A stretch of DNA of 54,535 bases from Pseudomonadota bacterium (GTDB taxonomy: Bacteria; Myxococcota_A; Polyangia; Haliangiales; Haliangiaceae). Position 1 is the first letter of the stretch; every line of letters begins with the position of its first letter. Of the stretch, positions 46,902-54,535 are shown piece by piece. A program made the translations under genes and the position numbers. The notes under the pieces were generated by a model. It did not search any database and was not told where the DNA came from. It saw only the letters and a list, made by a program, of their open reading frames with translations. The stretch spans positions 1 through 54,535 of the forward strand of contig JAKSDA010000335.1 of assembly GCA_022360315.1 (NCBI GenBank), given 5' to 3'.

Positions 46902-47779
46902 CGTCGAGCGAGCTGTCCAGAAAGCTGGGCGGTGCGCTGCGCCCCGGCGATCTCCGCCGTTATCTGATCGAGGCGATGCTCGGCGCCATGTCCGCCGATG
47001 GGGTCATCGATCGCCGCGAAATCGCGGTGCTGGAGCGCCACCTCGCCGAGCACGAATTATTCGCCGAGCTTTCGCCGGCCCAGGCCCGTGTCCTCATCGA
47101 TCTGGGTCGAGATGCGCTCGCCCTCGCCGACGATGGAAGAGTGAATGCAATCGCCCGCGGGCTGCCGGCTCGTATCCACCGTCTGGCTGCCTTTGCTATG
47201 GCCTGTGAAGTATGCGTGGCCGATGGACATGTCCACAATCGCGAGCTGGACTATTTGCGCGCCATGGACAGCGGCTTGTGTATCGGCGGTCGCGATGCCC
47301 ATGAAATTCTGGTCGGTGCCCGACTCGGTCAAGCCGGTCGAGCCCTCGAGTTCAAAGTCGCCCGGTTGCGCCAGATCGCGCCGCTGGTGATCGATGTGCT
47401 CGGGCTGCACCACGTGATGGAGGACAGGCTGTCCGATCGCCACCGGCAGGGCTTGTTTTCTCTGATCGACTCGCTCATCGACTTCGATCTCGATGACGAA
47501 GATCTGTCCAATGAGATCGCACGCGCTGTAGCTCCGGCCCGACGCGAGGGAAACTACGTCGACGATATCCGGCACATCGCCGATCTACTGTCCGATCCCA
47601 GCGATCGCTACTGGTGCGCGGTGTACCTGGCCACGAGTTATCTGAACTGCAGGGTCACCGACTGGGAACTCGTCCCGTTTTTGGGCCTGGTCGAACGCGC
47701 GTTTGCGCTGCCTAGCGATTCGATCGAGCGTGCCTTTGAACACGCGAGTCGTCTTCTACAGTCGAGCCGGCGAGCCTAG
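46898..47779 (+). CDS. TerB-like helical protein
   Basis: 293 residues from GTG 46898, chosen because it forms a GTGA overlap with the HAD gene. Two TerB-like helical units are visible: YLIEAMLGAMSADGVIDRRE and AMACEVCVADGHVHNRELDY, each with the acidic SADG / VADG turn that may bind metal. The rest is helical. TerB relatives occur in tellurium-resistance and stress loci, but no other ter genes are present here. Confidence 0.75.
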   Translation: MTSSELSRKLGGALRPGDLRRYLIEAMLGAMSADGVIDRREIAVLERHLAEHELFAELSPAQARVLIDLGRDALALADDGRVNAIARGLPARIHRLAAFAMACEVCVADGHVHNRELDYLRAMDSGLCIGGRDAHEILVGARLGQAGRALEFKVARLRQIAPLVIDVLGLHHVMEDRLSDRHRQGLFSLIDSLIDFDLDDEDLSNEIARAVAPARREGNYVDDIRHIADLLSDPSDRYWCAVYLATSYLNCRVTDWELVPFLGLVERAFALPSDSIERAFEHASRLLQSSRRA

Positions 47780-47822
47780 CCCAGCCGGGTAATCGCTCTC
47801 GGCCCGGGTTACTCTCTGTGCC

Positions 47823-48242
47823 ATGCAAATCGTCAAAAAAACCATCGAATGCCGGGGCACGGCAGATACTGATCTCATCGACATCACAGACGAGGTAGTC
47901 GCGATTGTGCGAGAGAGTGGGACCAGCGCGGGTATCGTCAACGTATTTGTGCCCGGCTCGACTGCCTCGGTCACCACGATCGAATACGAGTCGGGCGCAC
48001 TGGCCGATCTCGAGCGAGCGATCGAACGCATGGCACCACGCGATATGCACTACGATCACGACGCCCGGTGGGGCGATGGCAACGGCTACTCTCACGTACG
48101 AGCCGCTCTGCTCGGCCCCAATGTCGCCATACCGATCGACCAGGGACAACCGTTACTCGGAACCTGGCAGCAAATCTTGTTATGCGACTTCGACAACCGT
48201 CCGCGCAGTCGCCAGGTCATCGTGCAAGTGGTAGGCGATTGA
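47823..48242 (+). CDS. YjbQ/UPF0047 family protein
   Basis: 139 residues from ATG 47823, the family length. It has the signature GSTASVTTIEYESG, HDARWGDGNGYSHVRAALLG and LGTWQQILLCDFDNRPRSRQ. Family members form trimers and have weak thiamine-phosphate-synthase-like activity; the physiological role is uncertain. The stop codon lies within the recurring GAACAGAAACACAT motif. Confidence 0.93.
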   Translation: MQIVKKTIECRGTADTDLIDITDEVVAIVRESGTSAGIVNVFVPGSTASVTTIEYESGALADLERAIERMAPRDMHYDHDARWGDGNGYSHVRAALLGPNVAIPIDQGQPLLGTWQQILLCDFDNRPRSRQVIVQVVGD

Positions 48243-48290
48243 ACAGAAACACATATTCGCTCATCGATAACGACGAGTGTCCTCACCCAC
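48241..48290 (+). repeat. Stop-overlapping GAACAGAAACACAT motif with hairpin
   Basis: The sequence GAACAGAAACACAT at 48241-48254 begins inside the YjbQ stop codon TGA (48240-48242). A weak hairpin CTCATCG/CGACGAG follows. It is the fourth copy of the same stop-linked motif (others at 14049, 18492, 25918), each on the coding strand of a different gene family. Confidence 0.6.
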
Positions 48291-48328
48291 AGCTCTGATT
48301 GCAGCAAAAGCGATCGGGTAGAGGAGAA

Positions 48329-50143
48329 TCAACGCCTTTCGACCCGCACAATGGCGAACCCCGGTAGTCGGAAATCGACTTCGAATCGGTATTTGTGGGG
48401 ATTCTTCAGGCGGAATGGATGGATCATCCAACGCCCGATAGACGCCGACGACGACTCGGCAGTGAAGCGCGACAAGTCGTAGTAGACCAGCGAGGTAAAG
48501 TTCCGGTAGCCGCGGTCCACGGCGAGGTTGCCGGTTGTTCGCGCCTTGGCGTGGCGCACCAGCTCCGGGTCTCCGGCAAGCCCGGTGCCGGACATGGTTG
48601 GAAAGCCCAGCGAAAAGGCAACGATGCCGTCGTCGACCGAGAATAAGCGCGGCACGTCGCTGCCGAAGTGCTGGCGGACCCGCGGCGCCTTGTCGAAGTA
48701 GAAGTCGGCGTAGCGAGCGTGATAATCAGGCGTGCGGTGCAGCACCAGAAAGAATGCAATACTGAGTGCGCTGGCTGCCGCTGCACAACTTCCCAGGCAG
48801 GTCCAGTTGCGGCGGAGGTTTTCGACAATACGACAAAACTCTAGCCATCGTATGACGGCGAGAGTGACAAAAAGTGTCGAAATCGGAAAATACCAGTGCC
48901 CCTGATTGCCATAAGGGACAAAGAAGAAGTTGTAAAGTGCCAGGAAGATAACACCGAATGCGGTCACCACGAGGGCGTGTTCGTAGCGATCGCCCTGGCG
49001 ACGGAGCTCGATAGCGAGCCCATGGGGGGCGGGGCGGATTTTGATCGCCAGGGCCAGATAGCACAGTGCGATGAGGGCGGGAATCACTATCTGGGCGAGG
49101 CGCCAGGCCAAAAACAGCCATTTTCCTTCTTGCTGCAGGGCATCGAGCATGATGCCAAAGGCGTCGATGTTGGCGTTGGTGAAGCGCGGAAAGACGGTTT
49201 TGAGCTGCCCGCTCGAGGGTATGGCACTGCCGAAGTAGATGCGATTGATCAGCATATACACCGCGATCGGTGCCGCAAACGCGGCTGCCAGCAATACGGC
49301 GCGACGCAGGCTGGCGCGCTGTCTTGACAGAAGCGTCCAGCCTGCTACTGCAGCCACCGCGGCGAGCGCCATGAAGATATGGTCGAGGCGAGCAAAGACA
49401 AAAAGGCAGAGAAGCCCCCCCAATACGGCCATATGTTTGCCGGTTGCGAGAGCTTGCCTGGTCGTATACCAGAACACGGAGGCGCCGTAGCAGGCGATGA
49501 GTAGGGCACTTTCCATGCCGTTGGCATAGGACCACATCGTGCCGTATAATGGCAGGGTTCCCTCCGCGCCGCGCTGCCGCGCCATGCCCGAATCACCGAG
49601 ATAGAAATAACATATCGATAGAAGCAGCGAATAAATACCGAGCGGAACCAGCATGTATAACGCCGATATCCCGCTTGATCGCCGCGCCATGGCGACCCCG
49701 ATCCAATAGATGCCAAGGGCGAGCAGTCCGGCGCAGACGAGTACGGCGGCGGTCACGATGTGATTGGGAGCGAGCCCAAAAAGATCGCCGGCCCAGTAGA
49801 CCACAGTGAGTGCAAACTGCCACAGTGGATGGAATCCATTGGTAGCAAAACGCTGGTCGAACGAGACCTGGCCGTGCTCGACGATATTCCGGCTGACAGT
49901 CAGATAATAAAAAGAGTCAGCAGCGACATAATCAAATGAACGCCCGCGGTGAGATGCAAGCAGATCGACGGCGATCGGGACCAGAACAAGGGCAATGGTC
50001 ACCGCCAGAATGAAGGCCGCCGGGCGGCTGGCTATTCGCTCATCTCGACCTCCCGGTACAGAATGCGAAGGGGAGTTATGACCGAGCCGAGCGGCCGGGT
50101 CTGGACCCTTTCCTGAACTCGGGGTGTCCTGGCTCTCGTCCAT
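48329..50143 (-). CDS. GT-C fold membrane glycosyltransferase
   Basis: 604 residues from ATG 50143, with about 11 membrane segments. The first outer loop has the acidic motif ADSFYYLTVSRNIVEHG and FATNGFHPLWQ, the usual catalytic-loop features of PMT/RgtA-like GT-C enzymes using polyprenyl-phosphate sugars. The C-terminal roughly 150 residues are a soluble beta-rich domain. It would add a sugar to a lipid or protein at the outer face of the inner membrane. Acceptor unknown. Confidence 0.85.
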   Translation of the reverse strand: MDESQDTPSSGKGPDPAARLGHNSPSHSVPGGRDERIASRPAAFILAVTIALVLVPIAVDLLASHRGRSFDYVAADSFYYLTVSRNIVEHGQVSFDQRFATNGFHPLWQFALTVVYWAGDLFGLAPNHIVTAAVLVCAGLLALGIYWIGVAMARRSSGISALYMLVPLGIYSLLLSICYFYLGDSGMARQRGAEGTLPLYGTMWSYANGMESALLIACYGASVFWYTTRQALATGKHMAVLGGLLCLFVFARLDHIFMALAAVAAVAGWTLLSRQRASLRRAVLLAAAFAAPIAVYMLINRIYFGSAIPSSGQLKTVFPRFTNANIDAFGIMLDALQQEGKWLFLAWRLAQIVIPALIALCYLALAIKIRPAPHGLAIELRRQGDRYEHALVVTAFGVIFLALYNFFFVPYGNQGHWYFPISTLFVTLAVIRWLEFCRIVENLRRNWTCLGSCAAAASALSIAFFLVLHRTPDYHARYADFYFDKAPRVRQHFGSDVPRLFSVDDGIVAFSLGFPTMSGTGLAGDPELVRHAKARTTGNLAVDRGYRNFTSLVYYDLSRFTAESSSASIGRWMIHPFRLKNPHKYRFEVDFRLPGFAIVRVERR

Positions 50144-50299
50144 GGCGCGGATGATGCCCGATTGTCATCGGCCGAGCCAGCTGTGGACACGAAGTGATGA
50201 CTGGCTGGGCTAGCAGCATTCGGGAAAAATCGTTTCCCCGAATCTGCGTGCGCCCCGGCCGAAAGCGGCGATCAGTCGGTTTCGGGCACATGGGGCGCC
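50144..50299. repeat. Inverted partial copy (C) of the 72-bp repeat
   Basis: On the minus strand 50248-50210 repeats the last part of the 72-bp element: TTCGGGG, then TTTTTCCCGAATGCTGCTAG. It points away from copy B at 50300, so the two form a divergent pair about 50 bases apart. Confidence 0.55.
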
Positions 50300-50370
50300 C
50301 GGCGGGAGTCCGCCGGAGGGCTTTGCCCAATAATGGTAGCGGCGTTCGGGGTTTTCCCCAACGCTGCTAG
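50300..50370 (+). repeat. 72-bp structured repeat, copy B
   Basis: Nearly identical to copy A (35988-36059): hairpin CGGCGG/CCGCCG, AATAATGGTAGCGGCG and a stem-loop around TTTT ending GCTGCTAG. Here the final CTA is the reverse complement of the stop codon of the glutaminase gene (stop at 50367-50369), so the repeat runs into the gene end. Confidence 0.65.
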
Positions 50371-52367
50371 TGGGTGGCTCCGCTTTTTTCCAGAATCTCC
50401 GCCACCTTGTGGTGATTGTGACGCATGGCATCCGCGAGAGGCGTACCACCCCAACGATCGCGCGGCGACGGATCCAATCCCTGTTCGATGAAATATCTCA
50501 CGACGGCTTTCCGTCCCTCTGCAGCCGCCAGGTGAAGTGGCGTGCGAAGGTCGTAGTCGGCAGCAGTCAGACTGGCGCCCCGGGCCACCAAACGCCGAAT
50601 GGTCCACATATCGCCCTTGCTAGCGGCATAGATCAGCTCGATGGTGTCACCCGCCTCGGCTGACTGCATTGTGCCCACGCGAACGCGTTTTCCATCATCT
50701 GCCGCGCCCAATTGGGCCTGCGCCCCGCGGACCGCGCCGTGCTGCTCGAGAAGTTTTGCGACCCCGTCATGGCCATGGCGGTACGCATCGTCCAGCGGTG
50801 TGCTGGCCCAGCGATCGCGTGGGCTCAGATCTATGCCCCGGTCGATAAAATACGCCACGACCTGTTCGCGACCCTCAGCAGCGGCGAGGTGAAGCGGGGT
50901 ACGCAGATCGTAATCCGCCGATTTCACATCCGTACCGGCCACGACCAGGCGGTGGATCGCACTTTGGTCACCCTTGCTCGCCGCCCAGATCAGCTCACCG
51001 ACTCGTTTTGCCTCGGCCTGAATACGGCCGAGGCGGGGGTCGGTCTTTGCCGACAGCCCGGTCAAGTTGTCGTAATTGTGGAAATTGTAGGTCTCGACCA
51101 GGCGGGTGCAGAAATCGATTCCGCGCACCGAGTTGCCATGCGCATCCAGACGCGGCGACCAGATGCAGAGGCCCATCACGTTGGGCACGACGACGAGCAA
51201 TACTCCTCCCACACCACTTTTCGCCGGCAGGCCAATGGTGAAAGCGAACTCGCCCGACGACTCGGTCATGCCGCACGAGTACATCATTGACAGACAGTGC
51301 TGTACGGTTTTGGTCTTGAGGATTCGCTCGCCGTTGGTCGGGCAGACGCCCCCGTTGGCGAGCGTTGCGGCCAGGACCGACATCATCTCGGCATTCACCT
51401 GAATCGCGCAGCTCTGGAAGTAAAACTCCAGGGTCTCGATCAGGTCGGTACCTTCGGGGAATGCTTTGTGCTCCCTCATGTAGTAACCAAGAGCGAAGTT
51501 GCGATCGGCGGATTGACGCTCGGATAGGTATACCGCGTTGCTGAAACGAACCTTCTCGCCACCACAGAGCGCCCGCCATTGGTTCATGACATGATCGAAG
51601 CGATCGGCGACGTCCTTGTCGGGCTTGACCATCGCCGCGGTCATGATCGCACCGGCGTTGATCATCGGGTTTTGCGGTTTGCCGTTTTTGCCGAGGGTCA
51701 GGTCATTAAACGAACGGCCACTGGGCTCTCGCCCGACATACCTGTGTACGTACTCCTCTCCGTGCTCCTCGAGCGCCAGAGAGTAGGTAATGGGCTTGCT
51801 CGCCGACTGCACGGAGAAATCGGTAAGGGAGTCTCCGAGGGCAAATCGCTGGCCGTCGATGGTGCACAACGCCACGCCGAATCGCTCGGGGTCGACCCGG
51901 GCGAGCTGCGGGATGTAGTCGGTGATCTTGCCGGTCCGATTCTGCTTTACCTGGTCGTAAATGGTCTCGACTTCGCGACAGAATACGCCGAAGTCGGGAA
52001 TTACCATGTTGCCCTTTAGCGCTCGCTCGATGAGCAAGATGTTGGGCCGGATCAGCCTGCAAAACTGATGGTAGCCAATGCGGTCATCAGAGCCATATTC
52101 ATCGAGAGCCGACATACTCTCGCGCAGCCGAGCGTCGTCCCGAGTCAACCCTACCTGGGCCAGCGCACTCAGAATGTCACTGGCGAAGATGTAACCCTTG
52201 CGAGACAAATCCAACGATTGGAACAGCCTGTACTCGCGGGCGTCGATCTCCACCGGAAGTTGGATCGAGTTTTCTGGTGTCGCCCGGTCGGTCTTTGACG
52301 TGCCAGACCGTATCGGGCTGATTCCATATTCCTCGGATGTCTCGACTATTCTGGCTTTCTTGGCCAC
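50367..52367 (-). CDS. Glutaminase with GLS-like N-terminal domain and duplicated ankyrin repeats
   Basis: 666 residues from GTG 52367, preceded by a strong AAGGAGG, which fixes the start. It converts glutamine to glutamate and ammonia. Order: an EF-hand-like helical domain (YRLFQSLDLSRKGYIFASDI) as in animal GLS, then the serine beta-lactamase-like glutaminase fold with Ser188 and Lys191 (VQSASKP), NPMINAGAI, ERQSADRNFALGYY and NFHNYDNL, then two ankyrin blocks (about 455-543 and 574-666). The two blocks share ADYDLRTPLHLAAAEGR and SPRDRW, so the tail is a tandem duplication of one GLS-type ankyrin module. Most bacterial glutaminases have only the catalytic domain. Confidence 0.93.
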   Translation of the reverse strand: MAKKARIVETSEEYGISPIRSGTSKTDRATPENSIQLPVEIDAREYRLFQSLDLSRKGYIFASDILSALAQVGLTRDDARLRESMSALDEYGSDDRIGYHQFCRLIRPNILLIERALKGNMVIPDFGVFCREVETIYDQVKQNRTGKITDYIPQLARVDPERFGVALCTIDGQRFALGDSLTDFSVQSASKPITYSLALEEHGEEYVHRYVGREPSGRSFNDLTLGKNGKPQNPMINAGAIMTAAMVKPDKDVADRFDHVMNQWRALCGGEKVRFSNAVYLSERQSADRNFALGYYMREHKAFPEGTDLIETLEFYFQSCAIQVNAEMMSVLAATLANGGVCPTNGERILKTKTVQHCLSMMYSCGMTESSGEFAFTIGLPAKSGVGGVLLVVVPNVMGLCIWSPRLDAHGNSVRGIDFCTRLVETYNFHNYDNLTGLSAKTDPRLGRIQAEAKRVGELIWAASKGDQSAIHRLVVAGTDVKSADYDLRTPLHLAAAEGREQVVAYFIDRGIDLSPRDRWASTPLDDAYRHGHDGVAKLLEQHGAVRGAQAQLGAADDGKRVRVGTMQSAEAGDTIELIYAASKGDMWTIRRLVARGASLTAADYDLRTPLHLAAAEGRKAVVRYFIEQGLDPSPRDRWGGTPLADAMRHNHHKVAEILEKSGATH

Positions 52368-52841
52368 AGATTTCCTCCTTCTTCTTCGCTCGGATTGTCT
52401 TGGACCCACCACCTCCCTTGACAATGACAATGACCGCTCTGCTCCTGACAAGCGGACTTCGCCAAGCCGATCTACATATTACAGCAAACAGTCGTCAACG
52501 CCAGTGCTACAATGCATGTAAGTAATCGAAATCTGACGGAAATGGATTGGAAACGTGTTGGAAACATAAGCCATTAGACGCGGTAATTACGGTTGTTTTA
52601 CATATCGGTCGAGGTGATTTGCGATGGATGGCAGCATTCGAACTCCACAAAGCGTGGACTTCGAACGATCTCCCCTCAAAACAGCCTTGGTGGCGTTGTG
52701 CACCGAAGGACAAAAATATGCCTGAATGGGACGAGCCCCATTCAGGCCGCGAGAGCTCGGCGATGCTCAGCCGGGTCGAGGGGCGCGGCATATCCAGACA
52801 TTATGCACAATTTTGCGCTGGTGATATCGTTCGTGTTAGTC
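52368..52841. other. Intergenic region with strong 11-bp hairpin
   Basis: No convincing gene. An exact hairpin lies at 52720-52747: GCCTGAATGGG (52720-52730), loop ACGAGC, CCCATTCAGGC (52737-52747). There is no T-tract. Two direct copies of TTGGAAAC occur near 52545-52565. The area is moderately AT-rich compared with the genes. Confidence 0.5.
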
Positions 52842-54143
52842 ATGAGGATGCATCGCCGTGGATTCATTTTCAGCTCAACCGCAGCGTTGGCGGGAATCGG
52901 TTGTACTGGCCGTCGTCCGGCGCTATCAAGTGGCCCGCCGTCGGTAGCTTGCCGGCCCGATTCATCGGCCGATTCCTCCGGTATGTTCGAATCACTCCAC
53001 GGTTTTTGTGACGGCATCGATCCGCCGAGCCAGGCCGAATACGAGGCACATGTTGCACGTGTCCAAAGCCGTCTGCGCCGGCTCGGATTGGCTGCAGTCG
53101 TCGTCGAGCCGGGCGCGAGCATGACGTATTTGAGCGGTGTGCGGTGGCGATTGAGTGAGCGGCCCTTTCTGCTCGTGGTTCTGGCTGCCGGCGATCCGGT
53201 CTGGGTATGCCCGTCGTTCGAGCGGGCGACCGCGCGCGAACGGATCGGCGCGCAGGCGGAGATCGCGAGCTGGTACGAACACCAAGATCCCTATGAGCAG
53301 GCTGCCAGGGTCATCGGAGCGGGCAGCGGTCGCGTCGCGATGGACCCCACCGCGCGGCTCTTTGTGTTCGCAGGGCTAGCCAGTGCGCTGGGCGCCGATC
53401 GGATCGCCGCCATCGATGTAGTGGGCGATTGTCGCGCGAACAAGTCCGACGCCGAGCTGGCTCGACTGCGCCGGGCCAATTGTGCCACGAAAGCTGCCAT
53501 TCGAGCGGCTGCGGCCATGGCCAGGCCGGCAATGAATCAACAGGAGTTCGCCGCCAAGATCGCTGCCGCACAGGGCGCAGCGGGACTGTCGGACGTCTGG
53601 GTATTGTGCCTTTTTGGGCCCAATGCGGCGTTTCCTCACGGCACCGGCCAGGAACGCCAGCTGCGCAGTGGCGATTTCATCCTGGTCGATACCGGCGGCT
53701 CGTTACACGGGTACCGATCTGACATCACGCGCACCTGGCCCTTCGGTCGAGTGAGCAGCGAGGCGCGCGATGTGTGGGAGATCGTACGCCGAGCGCAACA
53801 GGCCGCCATGGCCAAAATCGCTCCGGGAGTCCCGTGCTCCGAGCCCGAAGCAGCAGCCCGCACGGTTGTCGAGCAGGCCGGGTACGGTCCGGGCTATCGC
53901 TACTTCACCCACCGTCTCGGTCATGGCATCGGCCTGCAAGTTCACGAAAGGCCGTATCTCGTGCGCGGCAACCCGCGCATCCTCCAGCCGGGCATGACCA
54001 TGTCGAATGAACCGGGCATCTATATCCCCGGACAACTGGGGGTTCGCATCGAAGACATCGTGGCCGTGACCGCCGATGGAAACGAAGTCTTCGGCCCGGG
54101 AGTCGACTCGATCGATCGGCCGTTGGGCACCGGACACTCATAA
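52842..54143 (+). CDS. M24 metallopeptidase (Xaa-Pro aminopeptidase-like), likely exported lipoprotein
   Basis: About 433 residues from ATG 52842 or 52848. The N-terminus MHRRGFIFSSTAALAGIGC has a twin-arginine-like pair and a possible lipobox ending in Cys, so it is probably exported and lipid-anchored. The pita-bread fold shows its five metal ligands: Asp in LVDTGGS, Asp in RSDITRTW, His in HRLGHGIG, Glu in MSNEPGIY and Glu in RIEDIV. It resembles prolidase or creatinase relatives; an exported M24 enzyme is unusual. Confidence 0.88.
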   Translation: MRMHRRGFIFSSTAALAGIGCTGRRPALSSGPPSVACRPDSSADSSGMFESLHGFCDGIDPPSQAEYEAHVARVQSRLRRLGLAAVVVEPGASMTYLSGVRWRLSERPFLLVVLAAGDPVWVCPSFERATARERIGAQAEIASWYEHQDPYEQAARVIGAGSGRVAMDPTARLFVFAGLASALGADRIAAIDVVGDCRANKSDAELARLRRANCATKAAIRAAAAMARPAMNQQEFAAKIAAAQGAAGLSDVWVLCLFGPNAAFPHGTGQERQLRSGDFILVDTGGSLHGYRSDITRTWPFGRVSSEARDVWEIVRRAQQAAMAKIAPGVPCSEPEAAARTVVEQAGYGPGYRYFTHRLGHGIGLQVHERPYLVRGNPRILQPGMTMSNEPGIYIPGQLGVRIEDIVAVTADGNEVFGPGVDSIDRPLGTGHS

Positions 54144-54187
54144 GAGACAACATGTTCTCCAATCGATACCGTGTCTAAACTGCAAAT

Positions 54188-54352
54188 CTAAGTACCGCGA
54201 CCCGCAAGTAAGTACCCATTATGGCCGACCAGCCCGCCGATGGCTGTGTTGCTCATCGGTCGCGTAGGCCCACTATGCTCCCTCTTCGCGCCTTGCCCTC
54301 GACGCGCTGGACCGACCCTACTGGGCACTTACTTACCGGTCGCGGTACTTAG
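54188..54352. repeat. 165-bp inverted-repeat element (MITE-like or structured RNA)
   Basis: The 31-base arm at 54188-54218 and the reverse complement of 54322-54352 agree at 28 of 31 positions; shared parts include CTAAGTACCGCGACC and AAGTAAGT. The arms enclose 103 bases with no coding frame of note. Terminal inverted repeats around a short non-coding core suit a miniature transposable element; alternatively the arms could fold into a long hairpin RNA. No target duplication is obvious. Confidence 0.65.
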
Positions 54353-54535
54353 GTTATCCCATAATTGCCTACATGCTCGCAGGCTCGGTGGGTTTCTTTC
54401 TATATTAGAGCCGGTCCAAAACCTCGGACCGAGCCAGAGCGACGAGGCGCGCCGCCAGTGGGTGGGCGAGGAGTGGACAATACTGGGTGTATTTGACCGA
54501 CGAGCAAGCCCGCTGGCGGTGATGGATCGCCGCTC
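54353..54535 (+). other. Tail of window, possible partial open frame
   Basis: A plus-strand frame stays open from about 54375 to the window end (reading ARRQWVGEEWTILGVFDRR near its centre) without a clear start or recognisable family. It may be the 5' part of a gene lying beyond the edge. Confidence 0.25.

Noticed and set aside
52547..53011. 154-codon plus-strand frame before the M24 gene
   Set aside because: Overlaps the M24 gene in another frame and has no domain; likely chance.

Overview
High-GC bacterial chromosome, most likely from the Myxococcota (order unresolved). The clearest marker is a secreted zinc protease at 33517-34479 ending in a MYXO-CTERM-like tail (Cys-rich linker, one membrane helix, Arg cluster). 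Also consistent are CHAT and effector-associated domain (EAD) proteins, a Ser/Thr kinase, a type IV pilin, a GH57/DUF3536 protein and many one- to four-base gene overlaps. I saw no rRNA, tRNA, CRISPR array or intact insertion sequence.

Region 1 (1-9107, minus strand) is the most unusual part. After an acyl-CoA thioesterase comes a tightly packed run: CHAT-EAD protease, ECF sigma factor, Ser/Thr kinase, an unrecognised protein in a shifted frame, an astacin/matrixin-type zinc protease, an EAD1-trypsin protein, an EAD-multipass membrane protein, a secreted protein, and last a decayed partial copy of the EAD-membrane gene. Three unrelated protease folds, two EAD types and their own regulators in one apparent operon suggest an EAD-wired proteolytic conflict or cell-death system. 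Region 2 (9153-14030, plus) is metabolic and transport: alpha/beta hydrolase, GT4 glycosyltransferase, a RidA-like protein with foreign-looking composition, SLC13 permease, GST. Region 3 (14189-20546) has two overlapping unknown envelope genes, a large acyl-CoA dehydrogenase divergent from an SDR across a FadR-like palindrome, a type IV pilin and a universal stress protein. Region 4 (20543-25920) has a Lon-type protease overlapping the stress-protein gene and a hybrid PAS histidine kinase.

Region 5 (26115-33484, minus) is a BlaI/BlaR1-like sensor-repressor pair overlapping, or just ahead of, a TolC/MFP/RND heavy-metal-type efflux operon whose MFP carries a His-rich N-terminus. Region 6 (33517-36960) has the MYXO-CTERM protease, an alkylglycerol-monooxygenase-like hydroxylase and a decayed adenylylsulfate-kinase fragment. 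Region 7 (36953-48242, plus) has a sigma/anti-sigma/secreted-protein trio, GH57, a crotonase, a CydA-like protein fused to cytochrome c with a membrane partner, and small overlapping genes (cupin, HAD phosphatase, TerB-like, YjbQ). Region 8 (48329-54535) has a GT-C glycosyltransferase, a glutaminase with the complete animal-GLS-like domain order and duplicated ankyrins, a lipoprotein-like M24 peptidase and a 165-bp inverted-repeat element.

Non-coding signals recur: a 15-base motif (GAACAGAAACACATT and variants) touching or just after the stop codon of four unrelated genes, and a 72-bp structured repeat in two full copies plus an inverted partial one.
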